From Byssothecium circinans (taxonomy: Eukaryota > Ascomycota > Dothideomycetes > Pleosporales > Massarinaceae): DNA of 64,000 nucleotides. The stretch lies in contig ML976991.1 in the NCBI GenBank assembly GCA_010015675.1, positions 228,138-292,137 on the forward strand, read 5' to 3'. A program made the translations under genes and the position numbers. Shown here piece after piece: positions 23,640 through 35,714 of the stretch (its first letter is position 1; the number at the start of each line of letters is the position of its first letter). The notes under the pieces are model-generated. The model was not told where the DNA came from. It saw only the letters and a list, made by a program, of their open reading frames with translations, and ran no database searches.

Positions 23640-25166
23640 TTACCGGTGTGAGTCTGATGTCCTTCTTGCCTTGCATTTTTCGTGTGTCATATGCCCATTA
23701 CGCGCCGTAGTACGTGTGAATTCTGCTCCGCATCGCGGACATGAACTCTTCGCTGCTGTGCCGGACTTTTCCCGCTGGTGTCGTAGAAGATTGCTGAATG
23801 TGGAAAATTGACGACCGTTGCAACCATGCTCCCAACATTGAGGCTTTGGTCGTGAGTTTAAGATTCGAGGCATGACGCCAGTCGGTTGGGCGCCGCTCTG
23901 CTGGTTCGAGGAGAGGTTCTGTACCGGTGCAGATGGTGTGGGAGCCAAATTTGACGGATGTTCGTATTGGGAAAATGAGGCAGGCGAAGTCGTCGCGGGA
24001 TATAGACTTGTAGGAAGAGGGGTGTAGTCGCTCATGGTGTAACTACTTGTAGGGTAGGACGGAGGGCTGGATGTGATTAGGGCGGCCGTTTTGCGAGCAA
24101 CGTAGCGATAACTTACGGTGGGTAACTGGCAGAGTTGCTCCCAAGAGGCTGCCCAGGGAGGTTTGACTGCGCGGAATACTGGTAACTTTGTGGTGCAGAA
24201 CTAAGCATAGAAGGTCCTTCGTTAGACGTCGCCGGGTAATGCAAAGGCGGATTACTCGTCCGCACTGGCGCCATAGATTGCTGGTATGGACTTCGGGGCA
24301 AAGATGGGGCCTGGTAAGATGGGTGTGGTGCTGAAAGATCGGTTGATCTTCGTGATGGGTCGTGGCTCGATAGGCTATGGGGAGGGGCGTATGTTGAAGA
24401 ATAAGGTGTGGAAGACGTGTATTTGGATTCAGTGTATGTTGAAGTCATCGGGGGATAATCTAAATATGTTAGTTCGTCCGCAGTGCTTGAGATCGTGTTT
24501 TGCTTACCGCTAGGTGACTCGAGATGATGTGGCGAACCGTAGTGGGCCATCCCGTACTGAGCTGGCGCCATCATGAAGCCCAAGGTGCTAACTGAGTTAG
24601 ATTTGCACATGCAGAACAATGTGTCTCGCATACCTCATGTCTTGTAGCTCCAAGGAATGGTTGTGTGGAGGTTCTGGTTCTGCTGAGATGCGCAGATCGA
24701 ATTCAGTAGCAGTGTGACTGCCAGATAGAGATGGAAGGGGGGAAGCGAGCAGTTCTGAATCCGACGTGGCTCTTATTGCGTAATCTGGAGTTTCTGAAGC
24801 TGCCGAACTTGGCGGTACTTCAGTCCGCGGGACTTGCGAAGAGATGTACTGGCGAGCCTCGAGCGGTTCAGAGACGAGGAAGCCTGATCGAGGATCTTGT
24901 ACAAAGCCTACGGGATGGGAAGTACTGCTGCGCGCAAACGGGTGGAGGACAGCTGGGTCCCAGGTCGGTCCTGGAGGCTGTTCTGGTCGGTAGGCGGTTG
25001 ATGTGTGGCGAGCGGTCGGGAGAGTTGTGGCACGATTTGCACGTAGGCCTCTCAGTTGAGGAAGTTCGGGCGGTTGGATTGCAAGACCTTGATCGGCACG
25101 GTTTCTAATCTTTCGTGAGATGGTGGTCGACTTCTGTGGTTGTTCTTTGGGAGACCGAGGGGTCAT
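23640..25166 (-). CDS. C2H2-type zinc-finger protein, probable regulator
   Basis: I read four exons: 25166-24634, 24587-24508, 24459-24117 and 24066-23640. They sum to 1383 nt in frame (460 residues). The 48-bp second intron is a multiple of three, has an AACTAACAT branch and would read through without a stop. The protein is mostly disordered, rich in Ser, Pro, Tyr and Gln. The C-terminus holds a paired finger. The first is C-x4-C-x13-H ([11 protein letters not shown]...LLRH) with no second His at the usual place. The second is C-x2-C-x12-H-x2-H (CPRCGAEF...GHMTH). This suggests a nucleic-acid-binding regulator, but targets are unknown. It is the only supported gene in about 14 kb. Confidence 0.78.
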
Positions 25167-28100
25167 GATCGATTGGAAGAGGTCTTCATGTGTTTAAAGG
25201 TTCGTGGTGGGGGTCGACATACATTTGTGTTCCTGCATTGAGATGTTGACTATGGTTTATAGCAGCCTTGTGAAAACATCTGAGCTCACAAGGCAGACTT
25301 CTGAATGAGCTTTAACTCTAGAGGTGGCCTGCGCCATGCCCGGGATCTTTTCGAGGGTATATAGAGGTATAGGCGGAGTGAACAGTAATATTACAGTGCG
25401 CCAACAATGACAATTCCCGGGAGAGTGGCTGGTCACTGGCTGGAGCTTCGAAGGATTCTTACCCCGGCGTAACCGTGCGGACTACCTAAGCTCCCGACCG
25501 TTTTAGTCTCAGAAATGTGCACCAAAGACCCAACCCTTGCCACTGCGACGGTCCCGGCTCCAGGAAGTGGTCGACGCAGTTCTTGAGGCTGTAACGGTGA
25601 TTGAGAGGGGTCATTATGGGTGGTGTTGTAAACTCAACGGGGACCAGATGGGTAAGCCCGCGCCACAGATGTGACTGACAACTTCTTCTGCGTCCCCGTC
25701 ATAAGCGTGACGGTGCCCGACAGCTGTTCCGCTCTCGCCCGGTTTGCTGTCGCTGCCGGCTGCAGGCGTGCTGCACATGATGCGCATGCTGGAGACTGGC
25801 CGTCGAGTTTCCCAGATGCTGTTAGAGGCTGTTGGTGGCGACCCAGGGGTGGGGCTTCACGAGCGTCCAGCCGTCTTAGGTATGGTGTTTCAAGGGCCTC
25901 TGACTTGTTGACCCTTGTCTACTATGTGTGGTTCTCGGGTTCGCGAGCCGCAAAAATAGACGCCTCCTCCATGGGGCATGCTGGAGTAATTGGGGGTATA
26001 TGGTGCGTGCTCTGTCTTCAAGCACGACAGTTGGGGACAACACTAAGCCGCGCTTTCTCTCGCCCATCATGCCTCGTATCGGAATAATGCTAAATCGAGA
26101 TGAAGACGAGTCTCGACATTCCTCTCGTCCTGCTCCAAGGGCCAAGGAAGCGCCCTGAAGGATGTGTTCCCAAAGCCACGACCGCGGATGCAGGTCGCAA
26201 TGCTTCTCGAAGCTAAAATGGAAGAATGCTTTCACCACGCTACCGCGGGTCCCTTCCTGAAGCCGACGGCAGCTGAGGTTTCCCCGACATCTGTCCACGC
26301 GAACGACCTTTGCACGCTAATTTCCGCACCGACTGGATGATCCCAGCGCGAATAGCCCAGCTGGTATCAGCGAGGCCCGTGAATGCGCTCAACTCCAGGA
26401 CCCGCAAAATCGGCTGCTTTCCGAGATATGCATAATGTTGAAGGCCAGAGCAAGTCAGGGGTTCGCAGACTTTCCGATTCCCAGCAACGCAGGTGACGAC
26501 CCCAATTCTTCCCCAGGCGGAGACGGCTTGAATACGCTTGCGACGATCTGATATGGTTTGCTCTCTGGCGTGAAACGAATAAAAATGATGTGGTTCCGTT
26601 CAATATCGTGTGACAGTGTCGTCATACGAAACAGGACGGGATGCTTGCCCTCATCCTCTTCAAATGTTTGTTAGCGTGCTGCAGGCTTACATAATAAGTA
26701 TTACCGTCACAATCCAATTCCTACCTCGAACTCGACGATTTTAAGCTTGGTCTGGATGAAAAGCATACCGGAGAAGTTTTTCACGTACGATCTTTTGAGC
26801 GTCGGGTGTATCGAAGCCCTCCAGGCACCCTTTCAGTCGAAGCCGCAATTGGCTTTCGCTTCCCTGATTGCTACAGGACTTCCCTAACGGGTAAACAGTC
26901 CAAGGGCATAAACATAAGACATAAGTACAAAAATCTTACAACTCTAGGCTGTAGCTGGCTCAAACCTTGCACGTACTCCGCTCCGTCAGTTGCGATGGTC
27001 AAGATTCACTTTAATTACTCCGGGTTTATACCTTATACGCGCATGATGAACGGACAAGTAACGGACATTAAGCATACGGCGCAGCGTTTGACGGACCCAA
27101 AACCTTGACGTGAGAAATCGGTACAAATAGAGGTCGCAATCCATGCGACGTGATTCGTCCCTTTCCACACACTAGTCGCCCATACAGCTCATGACGAAAG
27201 CCTAACAACGTTTCCTACCATAGGGCTATCGTCACCTGGTTGAATCCGCTCTAAGCTTGCACTCTCCTTCGGGCATTAGCAACTCCCAACGAAATATAGC
27301 GTAAATATTCACCAAGCTGGCGTAACAACAGCGTTTTACAATGATTCTAAGATATCCTTCCCATCGGCTCTTCTTCGTTGAGAAAAGGGTAGAGGCTCAG
27401 CTAGATAGTCCTCAGTGTTGATTCCCGAGATACGAGGGAGTCGGCGAGGTCGGCATATTCCCAATTCGTCAGTGACAAGAAAGTTCCCAATTCGTCAGTA
27501 ACAAAGCATCAACTTTTAAGACCCGTCGTCCAGTTGATTGATACATTGTCCCAGTATTCAAGCAACGTCCATACGAACCTCAAATTCGTTAAGCCTGCAA
27601 ACCTCATTCACAACGCGCGAAAGCTGCCGCGCCCCTGGGAACTTTCTCCCGCTTTCCCGATACTGAGGGTCGCCCTTAGCACCCTGTTACAGATGGATAC
27701 GCTATCCGAATTACCATGCCGTTGAACCCCAACGCTTCGGCATGTATCTGTCAATAAAATATAGAGTTGGCTGAGGTGGGGAGAAAAACAGCCATGTTAG
27801 CGCTTCACAAAGCGTAGCGAATGAGTCTCGCTGCGGTCTCAGGGTTGCTCGCAGACGTTTCCGTTTTGTTATTCCTAAAACTTCTTCTGCAATTACAGAT
27901 CGCGAGAGCCAAGAAAAGTACTAGATAGGGCGTCCACTACACGGTCTTGTAGATCGAGCTCCTACTCCTGTCAGAATGGTGGAAAGCCTTGATGTAAGGA
28001 TGATGGATGGGGCTAGGGCTGAATCGATGAGCGGACTCGTGCACCTCTACCTCAAGATTGGAACGCCGTTGTTCCATCTCTGCAATACACACGCCTGACT

Positions 28101-28578
28101 CAAATCTAACTGTCCGCAAGCAGGCGGAACACAAGGTTTCTGAGACACAAAGTACAAATCCAGCACTTGACAACCTAATTCATATTTCCAAAATCGGGAC
28201 CGTGCACCTCTCGTTGCAGCGCAAGGATTATGGAATACCACATGTGACGGCGTAGGGCTGTGGTGCATTGGTAAGGGTGGGCATTCGTCAATCATTCGTT
28301 TGAATGGGGCACGCGTACGCGGCTTTCACAAAACAACAACCTAGAGTTGCGAGGGTACAAATGAGTAAGGAACTAGGGAGCGGTGGTGAAGCTGAAAGGA
28401 TATTGGAGAGTAGGCATAGGAGATAGTGAAACGGCGGTATTCATAATTGTGGCTTAGGGGAGATGGGGTTGGCGAACGGGCACATGTTTACAGGGTCGAG
28501 GAAGTTTGTTGGGCTAGTGTACGCGGGGTGTGTTCACCTCGAAAGGGGAGCTGGGTAGTGCCAGCGATACCTGCTAGA
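25167..28578. other. Gene-poor stretch, no supported gene
   Basis: About 3.4 kb between the zinc-finger gene and cystathionine gamma-synthase. It includes the zinc-finger gene promoter. Near 27445-27505 the phrase CCCAATTCGTCAGT occurs twice, about 36 bp apart. No domain, RNA gene or transposon motif is recognised. Confidence 0.5.
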
Positions 28579-30741
28579 TCACTTTGACAAAGCATCCAAA
28601 GCACGTTGGAAAGTTGCTATCAGCTTGCTCGTCTCCTCCAACCCAACGCTGACACGGACAAGGTCAGCTTCCACGCCCCAAGACGCAACCTTTTTTACGT
28701 TAGCATCGTATTCATACCACCAGATCTTTCGCATAGAGGGGACTTACCCAGTCCAGCTCCCAATAATGAGCCAAGATCACATAAGGAGAACTAAGTAAAA
28801 CGATTAGCATCGCAAGTCTTTAAGGATGCAGGGAGGTTGAAGTCGCACCTCAGAGTAAAGTTTGTCCCAAGACTAGGTCCCTTACAAGAGTCCAGAGTGT
28901 CAAAAAACACTACCGAATCCTCCTTTTCGTGGAAAATCACAGACAGTAATCCACCATACCCACCGTTTGGCGTACGGCACTTGTCGTAGTAGGTTCGGGT
29001 TTCGCTGTACTTTGGATAGTATACTTTCTTAACTACTCAGAAGATCAGAGACCGGCTTTCAAGACCAACCGCGGAAGGGGAAAGAGGCCTACCACGAGGA
29101 TGTGAACGAAGGACCTCGCAGATTGCTTCGGCATTGGCGTTGATGCGTTCGATACGCGAGACAAAGTCGCGACTGTTACGCTCTAGAAAGATGCTGTCTT
29201 CAGCCCAGTGGTTGTCTTCGTAGTCGAGAGTCCAGGTATGTTTGAGCTCCTTATAATTCTTTCCTTTGGGGTTTAGGACGAGGCTGATTGATGTGAGTGA
29301 GATACCTAGGTATTCATGCGGCGTACGTACCTTCCTCCCATAACGTTGCTGTCGCCGGAAAAAATCTTGGTCAAGCTGCTGACGACAACATCTGCATAGG
29401 GAAGGACATTGACGTTGAGGAAGTTGCCGACGGTTTCATCCACCACCACGTAAAAGCCGTACTTGTCGGCCAAGGATCGTATACGTTCGAGGTCTGGCGA
29501 CCGGAGTTGCGGGTTTCCCGGCAACTCGGTGAAAAGTGCTAGGAAGCGCTCTCCGCCTTCTAACCGTTTTTCTAGATCGTCCAATTCCTCCGATGAGCCG
29601 AAGCCGTAGAATTGACTGCCGGTGCCAAACTTCTCCACAATCTTCAACGTGTCGATATAAGGGAAGCTGGAATGGTGAGCAAATGCAGCGACACGGGGTT
29701 GGGGTACCTCATACCCATAGACAATACTCTTGAGCGGGCCTTTGGTCGCCATGAGGTTCCTGTGTGCATTAAAGATGGAGCTCATACCGCATGGATATAG
29801 GTAGACGTCATCTTCTGACCGCCCCGTAGCATGCCCTATGTTGTTGGCTTTTTTTATAGACATTGCCTCGGTCAAGCCAACATCATCTGTCAGAGATCCA
29901 GCTATCCTCCGTCGTACCGCGAGTTTCGCGTTCTTAGTCAGAGAAAGATCCAAGTTACGGCCAAATCGTTCTTCGACGAACTGTGTCGGATCTTGAGGAT
30001 CAGAGTTGCCGTTTGACTTCTCAGCCGAACTGCTACGATCGATCGATGTCTTGGTACGGTACCGTTTCGGCCCTTTGCATAGCCTCGGGGAACCACTGAC
30101 GGTATTCGCATCGACCAACGCACCTTTCTCAAACAAGCTGTGGCAGTATTCTGCTCGTCGACTGGAAACACCATCGCCTGAGTGCTGCCAGAACTGCTTG
30201 AAAATTTTGAACTTATCTTCGGGAAACATAACTGCGGAGACCCTGGGAGAGATAATAACAAGATCTTCGGCACGCTCTTTTTCCGACGATGGAACAAGGT
30301 CGAGGATGTATATGTGCCGCTCCAGTTCTGGTTCCTGATTGATGGCAAATTTTCGACATCTCTCGGCAATGGCATGAGTCGGAAAGAGCATCGCTCGCTG
30401 GCCGGATTGGCCATACCTGCTGACTATGGCTTGGGCAAACGCTTCGATTATCTTGTGTACAAAGAATCTCGATAGTCTATAAGCGAAAGTTTGCGTTTCG
30501 TAGCTCAAGTGACGTACCTGGGATAACCTGTCACCATTTTTCCGAGGACCCACTCTTCTCCTTCTTCGTAGGCTACATTGGCCTTCCATGTTGGTAGCGA
30601 GACGCTAACAGCCTTGGTTTGTTAGTGATGGATGGACTACATAAATGGTACTCGAGTGAATTGCTGACTCACGTGCGCTGTCATAGGCGGAATGCTATCG
30701 CCAAGCTCGACATCGTTCTCGTTTAGAATAGGGACTGTCAT
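28579..30741 (-). CDS. Cystathionine gamma-synthase (PLP enzyme, methionine pathway)
   Basis: This enzyme joins an activated homoserine and cysteine to make cystathionine, in the fungal Str2/MetB family. The start [20 protein letters not shown] is followed by introns from GTGAGT near 30672 and from GTACGT near 30519. The large exon has the PLP fold features: [34 protein letters not shown], and [18 protein letters not shown]. The Schiff-base lysine lies in [18 protein letters not shown]. After a GTACGT intron the text continues as [17 protein letters not shown], then [27 protein letters not shown], and [14 protein letters not shown], ending [14 protein letters not shown]. Six or so introns in all are inferred. 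The 3' splice chain (28.6-29.3 kb) is hand-placed, but the reading is continuous. It diverges from UTP22. Confidence 0.88.
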
Positions 30742-31012
30742 ATTGGACACACGCAACAGTGGAGATATACAAGTCCAAGTGAAAGTGGAGACTGTACTGA
30801 GCAAAGACTATGTGGTGACACGATGACAACGGTTGTCTGATAGCAAGTGGACTAGTCGTTCGGTTCCGACTTCGGCTTGATAAAAATCTAAAGTTATCGA
30901 TAAGCGAACTGAAGGCACCAGCCGCGTGCACGGTCCATGCGCCACATGTCAGTATAGAGATTTTTTTGGATTGATGAAAATCCGCCTACACTACACGACG
31001 ACATTAACAGGA
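30742..31012. promoter_or_regulatory. Short shared promoter, cystathionine gamma-synthase / UTP22
   Basis: Only 271 bp separate the two start codons. The space contains a perfect palindrome, TTATCGATAA, at 30894-30903. No factor is assigned to it. Confidence 0.6.
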
Positions 31013-34000
31013 ATGGCGCCCCCCGCGACGAAGCGCAGGAAGCTGAGCCACGATAGCGACAGCGAAAATGAAGGTGGCTTTTCGGAGGAGCAATTCGACG
31101 GCGCGAGTGCGAGTGATGATAGTGCAGTGGAGGATGCGACCCACGATGTCGACGACGATATCTCAATGGGGGATGCAGAAGGGCTCGAGGGGGATGACGA
31201 CATGAGCGAAGAAGACCTAGAGGAGGAAAGCGACGACGAATTATCAGAAGCAGCGGAAAAGCCTGCCCCGAATGCGAAAGCCGCCAGGACGAAGGAGACG
31301 CATACGAAACCGGGCGTGCAATTGCAGGACGGGGTGTATACTGCCGAAACTTTCAAATCCAATATGTTTAAGCTGCAAGTAGACGAACTCTTGGAACAGG
31401 TGAAGCCAAAGTATGGGAAGAAGGAGGCCTCCGCGGAGAATGCTATGCGCACGCTCAAGACGTTGATAGAGCAGCTTCCAAGCCGCGCGCCGTTGTCCGT
31501 ACGTATACTAGCTTCAAGTATCCTGCTCTAGAGGTTGACAGTGTGCAGGTCGTTGATGCCGAAAAGTCCCTCAAGACCGAGGGCGTTACCATCCCCTTCC
31601 CCAGCCCTCGCCCGCCGAAAGACGTCAAGTACAAACTTCAATACGAGCGCCCATCCCACGTAAACGTCATCGGTAGCTATCCGCTCAAGACTGCGGCCCG
31701 AACAGATGATGGCCTGGCAATCGATTTGGTCGTCACAATGCCGAAGGGAATCTTTCAAGATAAGGACTACTTGAACCATCGGTACTTTTACAAACGCGCA
31801 TACTACTTGTCATGCCTGGCTGCTGGCATCAAGAAGACCAAGGGAAACGAGTTCAAGTTATCGTATGATTGCTTGAACGGAAACCAACTCCAGCCCATTC
31901 TCGTTGTCCGATCAAGTGGCGACGGTAGTCCAGGTGACTTCTCGAGTTCCAAATGTCGGATCAATATACTGCTCAATATTTCCGAAAATACTTTTCCAAG
32001 CGTAAAATTGCTACCCAAGATGAACTGCATACGACCAAAAAACGACAGCGACGAAGGAACCGGTCAGCCGCTCACGCCTACGCACTTTTACAACAGCACT
32101 CTGCAGTCTGACGCTACCGTCACATCATATCTCAAGCTGTTTCACGCCACATGTGGCAAATCTGAGGCGTTCAGAGATGCGTGCATTCTAGGTCGCATCT
32201 GGCTTAAGCAGCGCGGCTTCAGAAGTGGATTGCGCAACGGAGGGTTTGGGAATTTCGAGTGGGCAGCCGTGACTGCTCTTCTCATGCAACCGAATCCTGG
32301 ATCTGGGAACACGGTTCTTTCGTCAGGATACAGCAGTTACCAACTGTTCAAAGCCACACTCCAATTCTTGGCTCGGCATGATCTATTCAAGAAGCCTTTC
32401 AAGATTCAAGCAGATGATGTGGCTTTCCCGAAGAACGGAGTCGCGCCAGTGTTCTTTGATGGTCCTAGAGGTCTCAACATTCTGTTCAAGATGACAGCTT
32501 GGTCATGGTCCAGACTCCAGGTCGAAGCTAAAATCACCATGGAAACTCTTAGTGACTCTCTGTTCGATCAGTTCGATTCGACATTCATCCTCAGAGCTGA
32601 TCTGCCAAGATACCGTTACGATACAACCTTGGAACTGCCATTGTCTGCACTCGGAACTGATACGACCAGTGAACATTACGACGATAAGCTCGCAGAAAAG
32701 TGCAATAAAGCTTATGCTGCTCTCTTTCGAGCTCTCACTGATCGTGTTACTGTTATAACCTTCTTTATGCCAGAAACAAATGCATGGCCAATCTCTTCGC
32801 AACGGACCTCAGATGACTTGCAGAAGCGCGTAATTATCAACTTCGCAATAGACCCTGCCAACGCCCATCGCACAGTTGATTACGGGCCAGCGGCAGAGAA
32901 TAAGCAGGAGGCTGCGTCATTCCGCAAATTCTGGGGCGATAAGTCAGAGCTCCGCCGATTCAAGGATGGCAGCATTCTTGAAAGCGTGGTCTGGTCGACG
33001 AAGAAATCTTCTGCGCCGATTGTAGAGCAAATAGTGCTGTACATCCTGGAAAGACATCTTGGCCCTCAAGTGTCGGCTCAAGCGAAGTTTACGACTGACT
33101 CTTTTGCCCAACTCATTCCTGCGGGTTGGATCCAGGGTCAGTCAGGTATATCAGCATTCACGCCTATTATGAATGCCTTCTCAGCCGTGGAGAAGGATAT
33201 CCGCGCCTTAGAAGGTCTCCCACTTCAAGTCCGCCATATCAGGGCTGCTGATCCACTACTGCGCCATGCTTCGATCGACCTACCTGGTCTCGCACCAGCG
33301 TCGATTGTACTTCAGTTCGAAGCTTCCCCGCGATGGCCGGACGATTTGTGCGCCATCCAACGAACCAAGATCGCTTTCCTACTAAAGATATCACAGCTTC
33401 TGTCGGCATCAGACAAAGACGCTTACGAGACTCGTGTCGGGCTGGAGAATCCGTCACAACCTTCGCAGAATCAAGCATTCCTCGACATTACCGTTCGATC
33501 AGAGTTCACCTTCCGCTTGCGGATTCATCACGACCGTGGGGCGACGTTGCTCGAGCGCCAACTGAAAGACAAGTCCCTAGATGCGCAATCGCGAGAGTCT
33601 GCGGCTGTGGCGCTTACCCTGTACAAGCGCAACTTTATCCAGGTTTTGACGCATACCCAGTCCATACAGAATCTCTGCACGCGATATCCCGCACTTTCAT
33701 CGTCGATCAGGTTGACAAAACGATGGTTTGCATCACATTTGCTTTCGCCTTACTTCGCACCAGAACTCATTGAGCTACTGGTCGTGCGAACCTTCCTACA
33801 ACCGCATCCTTGGCCGGTACCTTCATGCGCCACCACTGGCTTTCTGCGTACACTCTCATGGATCAATCGTTGGGACTGGAGGCACGCTCCGCTGGTTGTT
33901 GATTTCTCTTCTGGTGTTACTGGTAACGTCACTGGACAGGATGGTGCAAACAGTGGGAAGCTGAAATCTGAGGATATTGAGACGATACAGACGCGATTCG

Positions 34001-34683
34001 AAGCATGGCGACGAGTCGACCCTGCCATGAACCGTGTCGTCCTCTTTGCGGCCACCAACCTCGACACGGACGGCAATACTTGGACAGACAGAGCCAAGCC
34101 TGAGAAGGTTGTCGCGGCGAGGATGACGGCTTTGGCCAAAGCTGCCACGACTGCTGTCCGCGTTGAGGAGGATAGGATGTTGGCCTCGATGAACGGAGAT
34201 GAAAAGAATGCCAGCACTTTCAGCCCGGAGAGTCTCTTCGTACCACAGACCCAAGACTTTGACTTCATCATCCATATCTCATCCAAATTCACCCGGCCAT
34301 CGAAGAAGACCGAACCAAAATTCAAAAACATCGAGAACCAGCAAAAGAAGGCCGTGCATGCCAGCGATGAGTGCGACCTCGTTTCTTTCTTTGTCGAAGA
34401 CCTGCACAACATCTACGGCGATAGCCTATTACTTTTCTACAACCCTGAATCGCCCGATTACATCGCCGCGCTGTGGAATCCGCTAACGACTGGCGAACGG
34501 GCTTTCAAAGTCAAGGCTGGCTGGAATAGCACACCGCTTAAGAAAAAGGTGAAGAAGCAAGCCAAAGGCGAGGAGGAGAGGGAACGTCGCGATGTGAATA
34601 TCCGGCTCAACAGGGGCGCGGTTTACAACGAGATTCGGAGGCTTGGGGGAGATTTGATTAGTAGGATCGATGTGAATAGGTGA
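31013..34683 (+). CDS. UTP22: U3 snoRNA-associated protein 22 (Nrap family)
   Basis: Utp22 is the Nrap-family scaffold of the UTP-C module in the small-subunit processome. Its domains derive from an inactive poly(A)-polymerase/CCA-adding fold. Exon 1 (31013-31498) codes a basic start, MAPPATKRRKLSHDSDS, then a long acidic stretch. A 50-bp intron (GTACGT to TGCAG) leads to exon 2 from 31549. Family landmarks are DVKYKLQYERPSHVNVIGSY, KTAARTDDGLAIDLVVTMP, YFYKRAYYLSCLA, ACILGRIWLKQRGF, ELRRFKDGSILESVVW, and the late DLVSFFVEDLHNIYGDSLL with FYNPESPDYIAALWNP. The predicted 1206 residues agree with the family. The downstream ATG at 31543 lies inside the intron and is not the start. Confidence 0.94.
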
Positions 34684-35714
34684 GCGAACAGGTGGCGAGA
34701 ATGTTATCGGTGCTTTGGAAAACCGTATGCACCATCTTCAAACCTAGTGTATGTGTATATGCATGATAGATTAAGTATGGACTAAGCTAGATACAGTCAA
34801 CGACGTTTTCCGAGTGAGTCAGGGTGAAAGTAACGTCATGGGGGGCTAACGCTTTTCACTGTGTCTAGCCTAGATCCTACTTATTCAAGCATACCTATAT
34901 ATATACCGTCTATTCAAGGGCAGTGCGTAGGACTTTTTATAGGACTTTTTAAGCAGCAATTATATTGGAGTTTCTGCTTATGGAGTCAGGTGCTTCCTAA
35001 TTAGGACCTAATCGGGCCACCTGCCTCCAACATTTTACAGTTACGTCTGGGACAGGCATTCGCTACTTCCCTAAAGGAATAAGCGGGGTCCTCTCTTTTT
35101 GCACACGATGACTATGGGACGGTAAGAGTATGAAAAGGTTGTCTCCATGCCTGACAGATCAAATACTCGTGATTAGAAAGGCCTCGTACGATACCCGTGC
35201 AGTCTATCCAGTTGCAGCTTGTACATTTACTCCCTTCCGAGACGATAGAAGGGCCGTATTAGGTTCATGGTCGGCCGAGGCGGTGAGCGGTCGCATTCGC
35301 CCGGCGGCTCTTCCCGTTTTCTGGAGCTGCGGCTTGTGCAACTATCAGTATTTACATAACGGTATAGTATATACACGGAACATGCCGTTTCGAAGATTAT
35401 TAGTACGGGAGTGGCCACGGAACGGACCGGCAGCCGTTCGGAAGCATTGAAGACGAACCTATGGAAGCGCTCGAGTGGGGGGGTATAGGGCCCCACATCT
35501 ACAATTAGTTACGTGCAGGGTGCACACCCAACGTTGCAATGTGCTACTTTGCACTGTTCGGAGGGACGGAAAGAACGAGCTGCATATAAAGGACGTTTGG
35601 ATGCTCTTGCCCTTCTTCTGCTATCCTCACTGTGACTACAGAATCTTCACAGCGTCTTCCGAATATTTCGTCGATATTTCACAACGTCACATTGCCTGGC
35701 ATCTTCGCAAAGCC
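34684..35714. other. Intergenic region with AT-rich, palindrome-containing patch
   Basis: No gene is seen. A perfect 12-bp tandem duplication, TAGGACTTTTTA, lies at 34928-34951. A nested inverted structure spans 34987-35023: outer arms CAGGTG and CACCTG, with the palindrome CCTAATTAGG inside at 34996-35005. The patch may be a remnant of a small inverted-repeat element, but no target duplication was proved. Confidence 0.4.
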
